A stretch of 64,000 nucleotides of DNA from Notamacropus eugenii (Eukaryota; Chordata; Mammalia; Diprotodontia; Macropodidae), in NCBI RefSeq assembly GCF_028372415.1, contig NC_092872.1, positions 92,796,575-92,860,574 of the forward strand. Direction: 5' to 3'. The translations under genes were made by a program, and so were the position numbers. The notes below the pieces were generated by a model. It was not told where the DNA came from, ran no database searches, and was given only the letters and a program-made list of their open reading frames with translations. Below are positions 11,485 through 22,089 of this stretch, piece by piece; the first letter of the stretch is position 1, and each line of letters opens with the position of its first letter.

Positions 11485-11620
11485 CCACATCATTTATTTA
11501 TTAACAAACATTTATTGAGCACATACCACACTAAAAGCATCAAGCTAGGTGCTAGGCAGGATACAACAGATAGATACGATAGAGTCTTGCCCACAAAGAT
11601 CTTCTCTTCTCTGCCCCCCT
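11485..11620 (-). mobile_element. L2 LINE 3' fragment
   Basis: Begins 'catttatttattaacaaaca' and continues through 'attgagcacataccac' and 'gctaggtgctaggcagga', the reverse complement of an L2 3' end. Confidence 0.6.
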
Positions 11621-12424
11621 CTTCCCGAGTTCCAGTTCTCTAGTTTCAAAAGCTATGAAGGATTAAGGATGTATTTACATGGAATGAATTCCCCAGATAA
11701 TTGCTATCCTGTTTTATTTTGTCAGCATAGACATAGAGGAAAATGGGTCACAGGGAACTTGAGTCATTCCAATTTTTGCCTTCTTTGTCTAAGAATTTCT
11801 CTTTTCTAGGCATATTGAACTGTACTTCTTCCCTCCCTTTTTTGGCAGTGATCCATGTCTGCCTTTATAAGAACTCCTGCTGAGCTGCTAGATAACATGG
11901 ACTTGTAGTCCTGGCAAAGCTCCACATAATTAATATAAACTCACAAATCGTGATCACTTTTCTATCTTGTATGTTTGATCTTTCTCCTAGCTGTTTTGTG
12001 CATATTATCACAGATCATAACTCACATTTGTATTAAAAATACTTTTTTTTGTATTTCAAAATATCTTATGCATTTCTAAATTGCATAATATGTGTTGACT
12101 ACCACTGCAGTTAACCTCACACTTACTTTGGGAGACTTTTCCTTCATTGTATGCATCTGAGAATTTATTTGCTTCTTGAAATTCAAACTAGCATAAATTA
12201 TCATAAAATCACAACACAGAATATTTTTAACAAGGGAAAAGGGAAGATAAGGGAACAAGCAATTAATATAGTACCTACTATGTTTCAGGCACCATGCTAA
12301 GTTCTATACAAATATCTCATTTGACAGGGAGAGCAAAGCTTCCCCTTTCAAACTGTGTCAATTTCACCAAAATTTTTGAGCCTTAGAAGGGCAAATGGAT
12401 TATTTCAGATGTCTTGATAATTAA
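11621..12424. other. Unclassified sequence, possible MIR scrap
   Basis: Mostly unrecognised. Around 12262-12325, 'gtacctactatgtttcaggc' and 'caaatatctcatttgac' suggest a short minus-strand MIR/SINE scrap. Confidence 0.4.
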
Positions 12425-13410
12425 TTCAAATTGTCTCACATTTCTCTTTTTTTAAAATAATTTTTTCCCCAAAGGAAGATTCATCTCTCTTTCCCACCTT
12501 CCTCTGTCCCCTACCCCTTCTGTTGAGAAAGAAAAAAAAACAAAATTCCCTTATACAAATGCCTGCATTAGCCATATCCAAAAAGTGTTTTAACCTATAC
12601 TTTAAGTCCATTATCTATCAGGAAATAGCTAACCTCTGATCATTGTGTAGAACAAAATTCCTAAGACCTTCAAAATTGATTATGTTATTGTTGTTATTCT
12701 ATAACTTATTCTCCTGGTTCTGCTCATTTCAGTCTGCATTAATTCATACAAATTTTCCCAGATTTCTCAGAAACCATCCTCCTCATTTCTGACAGCATAA
12801 TTGGATATCATATTCATATAAAATAACTTGTTATTTTTCTTTCCAGCTCTACAAAGTAATGCTTTGGTGTGTGTGTTTGGTATGGCTCTGGTCAGCTAAA
12901 TTGATGTAGATAGTATTGTCATATTATGTTGACTTGACCTACCATGAGCAATTAATATTCCTCTAGTTATTTATATCTATTTGTATGAAGAGTGTTTTAT
13001 AATAGTGTTCATGTAGTTCACTTGTATTTTGGCAGATAGTCACCCAAGTATTTTATATTTTCTGTAATTATTTTAAGTGGTATTTATCTTTCTATCTTTT
13101 CCTTGTTGGATTTTGTTGGTATTATAATATGCAGAAATGCTGCTAATTTTTGTGGCTTTATTTTATATCCTGTAACTTTGCTGAAGTTCTTTATTGTTTC
13201 AATTAATTTTTTAGATGATTGTGTAAGTAAACCATCATATATCTGCAAAAGCCATAATTTTGTTTCCTCTTTGTATATTCCCTCAATTTCTTTTTCTTAT
13301 CTTATTTCTATATCTAATATTTTTAGCACTACATTGCAAGGTATTGGTGATAATGGACAGCCTTTTTTTTTAAACATCTCTGATATTATTGAAATGAGCT
13401 TTTCTTACTT
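12425..13410 (-). mobile_element. L1 relic: 3' region and ORF2 piece
   Basis: Two blocks are in the order expected for a minus-strand L1. At 12425-12800 is 3' region, with 'gttctcctggttctgctcat'-like text near 12710. At 13000-13410 is an ORF2 reverse-transcriptase relic, with 'ttggtattataatatgcaga', 'cctgtaactttgctgaagtt' and 'gataatggacagcc'. The plus-strand frame at 13103-13519 is an antisense shadow. Sequence between the blocks is decayed. Confidence 0.6.
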
Positions 13411-14054
13411 ATGGTGTGATAGGAGACATCTTCCAAGGTGTCTCCTTGGAGATTCCTTCCTTCTCTGGCAATACGGATTAGTTTTCCCTAAAAGGCAACA
13501 GAGCTGTACATGTATCTGATTGTCCTCTGCCTTCAGGGGTGCATCCATCTGGTAGCTTCTAGTTGTATCGAGTATTTCCTGATCACTTAAGAGCAAAAAA
13601 AGGTCCTAACCTTGTGGAGTTTGGGCCCCTCACACTAGGAGGATATCTGAAGATCATGAAAGTCATCACTCTTCCCTGCTGATCAAACCCCTTTCTATGT
13701 GGAAATGAGAGGGGTATGTCTAGAGAGGCTGGTCACTGTATTCTTGTTGCAAAGTCTTGCCATTTTAAGGCTAAGTAAGGTACCTTTTGTTAACTGTTTA
13801 AAGACAAATGCCTCATTTTATCCCAACATCAAATCTCAATTAATAGTATGCTGGTGTTGAACCTACTCCTAAAACAATGTATAGTCATTGCCTAGGAATA
13901 TGACCAAAACAAAAAGCTAATTGCCAAAGAATTTGAAGTTTGTTCATTATGTAATAATGAAATGAGTCATGAATTTATGTGAATCATGAATGTAATAGTC
14001 TAATCCTGTAGCCATAGAATTGCCATTAGATTTCACATTGGAACTTTACCATGG

Positions 14055-14056
<2 letters not shown>
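13411..14056. other. Unclassified intergenic sequence
   Basis: Moderately GC-richer around 13420-13560. The minus-strand frame at 13405-13596 has no recognisable domain. Confidence 0.4.
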
Positions 14057-14097
<41 letters not shown>

Positions 14098-14180
14098 TAT
14101 TATATATGTGTGTAAATAGGTATCTATCTACCTGTCTATTTATCTATCTTTCTCTCTGTCTGTCTGTCTGTCTATCTAAT
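14057..14180. repeat. Compound microsatellite (CA)n-(TA)n-(TATC)n-(TGTC)n
   Basis: Roughly 18 CA units are followed by an interrupted TA run, then TATC/TACC units and four TGTC units. It is likely polymorphic in length. Confidence 0.95.
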
Positions 14181-14224
14181 CTTGATCTAATTGTTTTCCA
14201 TTGGTTATTTTTTTCCTAAGGGGA

Positions 14225-14830
14225 TGCTATTATTATTTAAAAAAATTTTATTGATGCTTTAAAAAACTTTGTTGTCACTTCCTAATACTACTTTCACCCT
14301 AACCCAAGACAACCTTTTTTCATGTTGCAAAGAAGTATAGTCAAGCAAAACAAACTGACATATTGACTAAGTACGAAAGTAAATGCCTCTTTTTACCACT
14401 GTGGTCCTATATTTCTTTATATCTTTGCAATCTCTAGAGTTAAGATGAGTCATTGCATTGATATGAGTTCTAATGATTTTTAATATTTTTAAGATATACT
14501 TTGTTTTTTAAATAAAAGTTTTACTGATACTTTTTTGTGGGGGGATGACACTGTTCCTTTTCAATCAACCTCATTTCTCCTATTAGAACTCTCCCTCGAA
14601 ACAAAGTATAGTTGAATGGCACAAACTAACACATTGATAATTTCCTTTAAATTTTGTGCTTAGTGGTTTTTCCCTTGGTTCTATTTAATTCATTCTGCAT
14701 CAGTTCATATAATTCTTCCCAAGTTTCTTTGAAATCCTCCTATTCATGGCTTTTTACAGAGCAGTAGTTTTTCTGTCCCATTCATGTGCCACAATATTTT
14801 CAGCCATTTTCCAATCCAAGGGGTTGTTCT
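14225..14830 (-). mobile_element. Two tandem L1-type 3' fragments
   Basis: A block at 14225-14490 contains 'caaagaagtatagtcaagca'. A second at 14500-14830 contains 'aaacaaagtatagttgaatg' and 'tgcatcagttcatataattc'. Both read on the minus strand and resemble the element at 90-400. Their adjacency suggests one copy inserted beside or within another. Confidence 0.55.
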
Positions 14831-15449
14831 AAGATAGTCAAATCCCATCATGGTATGCCATGCAGCATTTGAAACCTGCTACTGATTCCTGGTACTGAAA
14901 GCAGATATTATATGCTATTACAATTACATTTAGGGAATCTTTGTGTAGCAGGAGGTTGTCCCCCAATCTACTAAACATTTCAGGGGCAAGTAACAGATGA
15001 TGAAATGTAAGATTTTGCCTCTTTTAGAGTTTGAGCAGCTACATTTTCAGGATATATGGGCCAGGTTAGCAGCAACAGATGCCTTGAGATGTAAGACACA
15101 TATCATTTGCAGGGTGCAAATGAATCACTCAAAGACTACTGAAAGGGGTACACTCTGATATATCACTGTCTCTTTTATTTGCTCCTTATGTTCTACTAAT
15201 GTAGCCATTCAAAGTCAGAAAGAGTCAAATGCACTTAGCTCGTTGTCTCTTTTGCCTGAAATTTCATCAAATAGATTGGGCAACTCAATTGACCATGGAT
15301 GCCCTGATTGACTCCAACACCCTACATTTATAGTATTCAAAGACAGATATTTAATGTTAATACTTCAATGAATATTATTATAATTATTATATTTTCCCTG
15401 ACCTCAGTATGGGTGTTACTTCTACCAGTATAGACTGCAACTCATTTAT
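14831..15449. other. Unclassified intergenic sequence
   Basis: No gene or familiar repeat recognised. Confidence 0.4.
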
Positions 15450-15960
15450 GTCTTTAAAAAACCTTTTTCTTTTAACTTTTAAAAATTAACAAGCATTTAC
15501 TTTTTTCTTCTTCCCACCTTCCTTCTATCCCAGGTATGGGGAAAAAATAAAAATAAAATCCTTGTAATAAATATGTATTGTCAAGCAAAACAGATTCCTA
15601 TATTGGCTGTGTCCAAACATTTTCAAAGGTTTTTATACCGTATCTTGAATCCATCATGTCTCTTTCATGGAGTGAGTGATGCGCTTCATCACATTTAAAT
15701 GAATTTAGGTCCTTTAGAACTGTAGTTCTTAAATCTTGTAAGTTGGTGTCTTTATAGCCTTGTTGTCATTGCATAAATTGTTCTCCTGGCTTTCCTCACT
15801 TTACTTTATATCAGTGCATATAAACCTTCCAAAGTTTGTCTAAAAGTCTCTCTTTCATTACTTCTTACTGTACAAAAGTCTATTCATACTTTCTCAAACT
15901 ATATTACTCTTGTTAATGCCTTTCTGTAAATGCTCAGAGGATTTGCTGAACATATTGAAG
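15450..15960 (-). mobile_element. L1-type 3' fragment
   Basis: Plus-strand markers 'atgtattgtcaagcaaaaca', 'ttggctgtgtccaaaca' and 'attgttctcctggctttcct' give the same order as the other minus-strand L1 3' relics in this window. Confidence 0.6.
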
Positions 15961-16147
15961 CCTTTTGTGGATAGAGTACTTCAGTCATTCATTTGTTAGT
16001 CCACATGGCTACCTCACCTCTTTTTTCTTGTCATACATTTTCTTATTCTACTTCCTACATATGATAGTGATGGCAATATGCATTTTTGTCCCATTACCCT
16101 TTGCCTCACTTGCGTTCTACAGTCTTGGAGTTCCATGATTAGTAACT

Positions 16148-16269
16148 AAATAATCAATAAATCAATAGGCATTTTTAATCGCTTACTGTGTGTCAGACAC
16201 TATGCTAAGCACTTGAGATGCAAAGAAAGAAAAAAAAATCATTCCTTGCTTTTAAATAGCTCAAACTCT
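16148..16269 (-). mobile_element. L2 LINE, left part of an interrupted copy
   Basis: 'atcaataaatcaataggcat', 'acactatgctaagcacttga' and 'attccttgcttttaaatagc' form the 3' end of an L2 read on the minus strand. The copy resumes at 17728 after an L1 insertion. Confidence 0.75.
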
Positions 16270-17727
16270 TCAGTTAATTTTTGTACTTTTTTTCCTTTGT
16301 CTAATTTTCCCAGTTAAGTTTTGTACCTCCTTATCCATTTGGCCAATTTTACTTTTTAAGGAGCAGTTCTCTTCAACTAATTCTTTTTTCATTTTGTCAA
16401 TTGTATTTTTGTAATCATTGGTCAATTTTTCTTCTACCTTTCTAATTTAACTTTTTAAATCCTTCTTGAGATCTTCCAAGAATGCTTTTTGGGCTTGAGA
16501 CCAGTTTATATTTTCTTTTGATGTTTCAGATGTGGGTATATTGTCTGCGTTGTCCTCTTCTGAATTTGTATTTTGATCTTCCCTCTTCCTATAGTAAGAT
16601 TCTATGGTCTTTACTTTTCTTATTTGCTTCTTTCTCATGGTGATTGCCTTTTTCCTGGCTTTTCAAGCGGATCTCTGCTTCTGGGGCAGAGGGCCTCTGT
16701 CCCATGTTTCTTATTCTGGAAGTCTGGGGCCTAGGTTCTGGCTTTGTATGTTGTGGCTTCTCTATATAATGCCACAGCTTACTTGGTGCTGAGCTGACTG
16801 GTGTGTGCTAAGGCCAAGGTGAGGTAAAGTCCTTCTGAGTTTCCCTGGGTTTACACTGAAGTTCTTGGCATGAGGTGTATTGGAGGGGTGGTCTGGCTGT
16901 GAGAGGTTTCCTCTTCTCCTAGGTCTGTACTAGAGGACAGGCAGGCTCAGTGGTTGGTGAACCACATCTGTGCTGATGTCTGCCCAATTCCCCTGGCTAC
17001 AATAAGACAAGCCTAGGGTCCTGGTGTTGGCGCTTCCTGGCTCCATTCCCCTGGGCCTCAGGCTCTTCTGCTGGTCCACTGAGGTGGTACTTGCTGAGAT
17101 ACTTCCTGTCCTACACTGGTCCCCTTCAGCCACAGCAAGAATCTGTCAATCTCTCTAGCTTCCAGAGTTGAAAGACTGCTGTTATCCTCCTGTTGGCTCC
17201 ACTATTCCAGGATTTTTCCTGGGACAATATTCTCTGGGCTTTTCTGAGGACAACAAAGGGAGGGTGAGAGCACTTACAGTTTACTCTGCTATCTTGGCTC
17301 CCTGAAGTTCAAGTCAGTGACTTTCAAACATTTAGTCTGTGGCAGCCCCAGGAGTGGTTGCAACTGCTGCCATGGACCCTGTGCTTTTCTGTCATTCAGT
17401 TCTGCTGGACTCCGGTCCCACACTGAGAGACTTGGGAATTTGCTGCTTCTGATTCAGTCTGCCCAGGCCATTCCTGCTCTGCTATGGCCATGGCTGAGAC
17501 AGCACTGCTGCAGCCTGCATGCTCGGCACTTCCTCAGCCCCATGCAGCAGATTCTTCCTGTCTACCTTCTAGGCTATCCTGGTCTGTAAATCTGCCACAT
17601 TCTGTCTCCTAGTGAATTCTGTCACTAAAATTTGTTCAGATTCACTTTTTAGAGGCATCTGAAGGAGTTTGTGGAAGAGGTCATGTGAATCCACATTTTC
17701 ACGCTGTCATCTTGGCTCTGCCCTTCC
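16270..17727 (-). mobile_element. L1 with 5' UTR, ending inside ORF1
   Basis: On the minus strand the element starts near 17727 with the L1 5' terminus ('ggcagagccaagatgac'). About 1.1 kb of GC-richer 5' UTR follows, then the ORF1 start at 16638 (MRKKQIRKVK...). An in-frame stop follows at 16447. Coiled-coil-like ORF1 sequence continues in other frames to 16270 and then stops. ORF1 C-terminus, ORF2, 3' UTR and poly(A) are all absent. The flanks are a 17-bp direct repeat with 14 identities (16253-16269 and 17728-17744). The target is an L2 copy whose two halves read through across the insertion. L1 copies usually lose the 5' end, so this polarity is unusual. Confidence 0.75.
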
Positions 17728-18270
17728 TAAATAGCTCATGTTCTAATGGGGAAAACAACATGTAAACAAAAGAGTAGAAAAGGTACAAAAAAAGATATAT
17801 TTGGGTAAATTGGAAATTATCTCAGAGGGAAAGCATTTTCATTGAAGGTGAAAAGGAAAGGTCTCTTGCAGAAGGTAGGATGTGAGGTGAAAAGCCAGGA
17901 GATAGAAAGGAGGGAAAGTATTCCAGGTTTGGGGGACACTGCCAGGGAAAAGGCATAGATTTATGTGGGAGATGGAGTGTCATGTGGGAGGCATAGTAAG
18001 GGAGGTCAAAGTAACTGGATCATAGAGTATGTAAAAGAGGGTAAATTAAAAAAAAAAAAGAAAGACTGGAAAGGTTGTAATGGGCCAGGTTATGAAGGAC
18101 TTTAAAAGCCAGAAGATTTTATATTTGATCCTAGAGGCAATTGGGAGCCACTGGAGTTTATTGAATAGGAGGGTGACAGGGTTAGGTCTGTGCTTTAGGA
18201 AGATGACTGACAGCTGAGTGAGAGGGGATGGATTGGAAAGAGAAGTAACTTGAGACCAGGAGATCAGTTA
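17728..18270 (-). mobile_element. L2 LINE, right part of an interrupted copy
   Basis: Continues the L2 broken at 16269: 'ttctaatggggaaaacaac', 'gtattccaggtttggggga', 'ggccaggttatgaaggac' and 'ggagccactggagtttatt'. This is the standard order of the L2 body read on the minus strand. Confidence 0.75.
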
Positions 18271-18360
18271 GAACAAAAAGTTAGCCGTTACAAAAAAAGT
18301 CAACTTTAGAATGAAGACAAGAAGGCAAATTGTCTTTTGAATCATTCTTGCCTACTTTAT

Positions 18361-18840
18361 TTTCAGATCAGTCAAGAATATTTGTGATTTTTTCAGTGAA
18401 ATCTTGACCATTCAAGTAATCAGTTGTACTTTTCACTTCTGTGTAACTTGCAATAAATCTAGTCAAGTCCAATTTTATAACTGCTTAACTGCTTTTTTCA
18501 GAAGTATCACCTGTCTCACAGGATTTCCATCCAGTCACAGGCTTAATTCCATTTGCTCACTACTTCCCTAAATTGGATTTAGCAATTGGAATTTGCTCCA
18601 GATTTATGGATACTACTTTGTTTTTGCCTGCTTTCTTTTTTTTTCTTTGGTGGTTCTGACTTCCACTTTGCCCTTGAATTCTTTTAAAGGAATGTTTTAG
18701 TTAAGTTTTCGCTCCAAGTTCCCTCAAATTGGAAGGCTCCCTGGCTAGTGTGGGAATGGACAGGCCTTTTGGTTACTGTGCGTCACTCACTAATGCTATA
18801 ACTCAAAGAATTCTCATTTCCGTTGGATAAGGGCAATTTG
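18361..18840 (-). other. Possible decayed coding remnant
   Basis: The minus strand gives short, coding-like runs broken by frameshifts. One is Lys/Arg-rich (EFKGKVEVRTTKEKKK) near 18610-18690 and another is SYTEVKSTTDYLNGQDFTEK near 18370-18450. I do not recognise the protein. No poly(A) tail or target duplication is visible, so this could be chance. Confidence 0.2.
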
Positions 18841-19049
18841 ATGTGACCTTCATTCTTTCTTACTCTGAGCAACTGAAAAATTTAGTTAGTCATCTGGATG
18901 CTTCTTTTCTACATGATGTCAACGATATGTATATTTGGCATGGTATAGATAAAGCTTCTAGATAATGACTGGAATTTTAAAAACATTTCCTGTAGACATT
19001 TTGTTATGATATGAATAGTCAGAATTACATGTAATAATGCCACTGAACT

Positions 19050-19335
19050 TATCTTTTAGAAGTTTTATTGATTTAAAAACAAATTACTGCCATTTCCAAG
19101 TACAAACCCTCCAACAGAACCCTCTCTTGTCTGAGCAAATCAAATGGACACATCTGTCATATGTGACAGCATTTGCTTCATTGCACATCCAGAGTGCACT
19201 ATCACAACCTCTTTAATAGAGAGAGTAGAGGCAACCTTATCATAAACCCTCTGAAGTCAAGATTGGTCAATGCAGTGATCTGATTTGTGGTGTCTTTGAA
19301 TGTTTTTTTTTTTTATTTTTTGACAATACTTTCTG
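19050..19335 (-). mobile_element. LINE 3' fragment
   Basis: Similar in order to the other minus-strand L1-type 3' relics ('agcaaatcaaatggacacat', 'caagattggtcaatgcagtg') and ending at a T-run near 19306-19316. Confidence 0.45.
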
Positions 19336-19984
19336 AACAGTTGTTTTCAAGAAATATTTCAAAGGGGTTATTGATGCACTGTTTTATAAATAAGCGATTG
19401 AGTAAGCATGAAAAATAAAGGACATATTATTTATAATAATGTTTTCCAGTCTTTTAAAATGTTCCATGTGGTACACAAAAATATCATTAAAGTATGCAAT
19501 ATTTAATAGTGCAATCAATGAGCAGTCAAATGAATGGATGTATTTAAGCTACGACCAATAAAACATAACAGTGTAATACATGTGTAATATGCCTCCTTCC
19601 AAGCATGGTTATAAAATTAAAAACATTGAAAATTCCAAATTAAATTCAAAATGATAATAGCTCTATAATTTGTGAATCTATTGTATCATGGCAATAAAAG
19701 AGTAGGATAAGGGGGAAAACAAAGGATATTATTGGAAAGCATATGCCAAAAACTCAATAAAGGATATAAATTTAAAGAAACAGCTAAATAGCACAAATAT
19801 TCCTGCAGTTTTAATTTCAGTGAATCTAGTATTCCTCACTAGTCAAAGCCCTTCCTTAGGGGGAGGTGTAAGAGGAAGAGGCATGCTGGTAAATATTTAA
19901 TAACTGGTTCTTCAAAAAGGCATCACATGCTTTTAAGTTTAATCTGCATTTGTTAACATTTTCCCCATCATTTTCTCAAGTCTT
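19336..19984. other. Unclassified AT-rich sequence
   Basis: Very AT-rich with no gene or familiar repeat recognised. Confidence 0.4.
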
Positions 19985-20262
19985 GTTGTTGTTTGTACTT
20001 TGTTCTGGAAGAAGACCATGACATCAGGAAGGTGTTGTCATGACTTACAAGTGAATTGGGTTTAAGTGAGAAAGGGTTGTGTAAAGTCACCAGCCTCATT
20101 TTCTCCTCCAGAGTCATCTGGGTTCAGTGGCAAGATATAGATCAGGATGACTGGAGATGGTATGGGATGCAGTGGGAGACCTTGGCCTTTTTAAGCTAAG
20201 GTTTTTTCCAGGTCACAGTTTGTCTGAGGCAACACCCATTCAGTAATTAAGGGTAGGTAAGA
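19985..20262 (-). mobile_element. SINE tail region
   Basis: Minus-strand match to the tail of the SINE at 1775-2083: 'gaagaccatgacatcagga', 'gtcaccagcctcattttctc' and 'catctgggttcagtggcaag'. The tRNA-like head is missing or decayed. Confidence 0.7.
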
Positions 20263-20594
20263 AAAGAGGCAAATAATGGCCACTTTTACCTTTCAAAAAA
20301 AAAATCAGTCTGGGAATGGAAGATCTTCAGGATTTCTGGTTGAAACAGAAACAATTTTTATTTACGCTCACTCTGAACCATCAGAGCCCAAACAATTACC
20401 AAGTGAGGCTTGGGATGGATCTATCACTGACCAATCACTGAGAGCCAGAGTGACTTGGATTTAAGGCATGATCTTCAAAAAAGAATTCTAGCTCATAAGC
20501 TCCAAGATATCTTGTGAGGTTTCAGTGAACAAAACTTATATTCTTTTGGGCAAAGCACCTGCAGGGAAGGGCATGATTCCATGTGTGTATAGAG

Positions 20595-20665
20595 GGAGAG
20601 GGGGAGGGAGAGAAGGAGGGAAGGAAGGAGGGAGAAAAGGAAGGAAAGAAGGAAGGAAGGTAGAA
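20595..20665. repeat. (GGAA/GGGA)n purine tract
   Basis: Short tract of GGAGA, GGAA and GAAGG units giving artefactual Gly/Arg/Lys frames. Confidence 0.9.
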
Positions 20666-20723
20666 GCTGCATTATCTAATTGGAACTGGATATTGGGTCC
20701 CCAGTGGGGCAGCTTCTACTCCT

Positions 20724-20870
20724 CACAGATTGTTTGTCCGTCATTCTGGGAGAGGACCATGACATCAGGAAGAAGATGCTATGACTTGCAAGTGAATTGG
20801 ATTTAAGTGAGGCAGGGCTGTGCAAAGTCACCAGCCTCACTTTCTCCTCTTGAGACATCTTCTTAAGTCT
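20724..20870 (-). mobile_element. SINE tail fragment
   Basis: 'gaccatgacatcaggaag', 'gacttgcaagtgaattgg' and 'gtcaccagcctcactttctc' repeat the tail seen at 19985-20262 only about 460 bp upstream, in the same orientation. Confidence 0.75.
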
Positions 20871-21361
20871 AGACAATCAACAAAACAACAAACCAATTCC
20901 TGATTGATGACTTTTGCCAATTGCTAAGGTATAAATGCTCACACTGAAAAGTTAATAATTGGCTCTGGTGGTGCTAGGAGCTGACTCTAGTACAAGCTTG
21001 CTCAAAGATTCCTGATTTTTGAAATCACCAGGGGACTAGCTCATACACCAGTTACTAGGAAAAACCCATTATTTAATGAGAATGAAATAGGTAGATGCAA
21101 ATTCATTAGGGTTATCTTTAGTAAACTGAAGGACCAGGGGCGAAGTACGTTGTGTGAATTGACTTCTCAAATAGCATTTTAATAAATGTGACACTTATCC
21201 AAAATGAACTTTGAAGGAGAAAAGCAGTAGCTAAAGGAAAGATGTTATGTAGAAGGACAAGATATAGCATGAAGTACACCTATGTGGAGATATTGCCAGC
21301 AGTTGGTAAAAGACCCATCTGCATCACCTTAGTATTAGATGTTCAGGGGTATGCTGTATCA
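20871..21361. other. Unclassified intergenic sequence
   Basis: No gene or familiar repeat recognised. Confidence 0.4.
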
Positions 21362-21480
21362 ATCAGTTAATCAATAAACATTTGTTAAATGCCAATGATG
21401 TGCTAGACATTGTGCTAAGTGCCGGGGATACAAAAAGAACCAAGACCGTCTCTGCCCTCAAAAAGCTTACAATCTATGAT
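21362..21480 (-). mobile_element. L2 LINE 3' end
   Basis: 'ttaatcaataaacatttgtt', 'gacattgtgctaagtgccgg' and 'gccctcaaaaagcttacaat' give a clear L2 3' end on the minus strand. A pyrimidine-rich CTTCC tract follows at 21515-21580. Confidence 0.75.
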
Positions 21481-21919
21481 GATTATATCTGAATGTCTCA
21501 GGTCATTTCCAAACTTCCTCCTTCCTTCCTTTCCTCTCTCCCTCCCTCCCTTCCTTCTTTCATTTCCTCATTCCCTTCCTATACTTATTGGTACCATATT
21601 TTTCTTCTTTTGCTGGATGTCATCTGAGAATCACTATACAATTCCAATCATCTGATCACCAAAGCAACTCTCCACCCTTACCCCAATTCATTTGCTACAC
21701 CTCAGAGATAGTTCTGCCAGTTGAATTTAATGGTGAAGAAATCTATTTGCATCTAATTTAGTCTCTGAATTTAATAAACCTATTCTATATTTTTCACTAA
21801 CAAGTAAAATAATAATGTAAGACTAATAAGAAGACCTTTAAATTAGTCAACAACATTAACTGTCTATTATGTACAGAACATAGTAGTGAACATGAAGAAA
21901 AAATGCTAAATATAGAAAT

Positions 21920-22085
21920 ACCACTCAATTGAACTCAATACTATAAGCATTTATCAAGCACCCTTTACATTAAAGATATTGAGCTTGACACTCAGGACAC
22001 AAAGATAAAAAATGACATTATTCTGTCCTTCTAGAAGTTTATAACCCAGTTGGGAAGAAATGCATACATTAATAAAAGAACTGAT
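21920..22085 (-). mobile_element. L2 LINE 3' end
   Basis: 'actataagcatttatcaagc', 'tattgagcttgacactcagg' and 'ttctagaagtttataaccc' show a second, more decayed L2 end in the same orientation. Confidence 0.6.
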
Positions 22086-22089
22086 GAAT

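Noticed and set aside
13103..13519. 138-codon plus-strand frame with hydrophobic runs
   Set aside because: Mostly antisense to a minus-strand L1 ORF2 relic. The hydrophobicity comes from T-rich codons.
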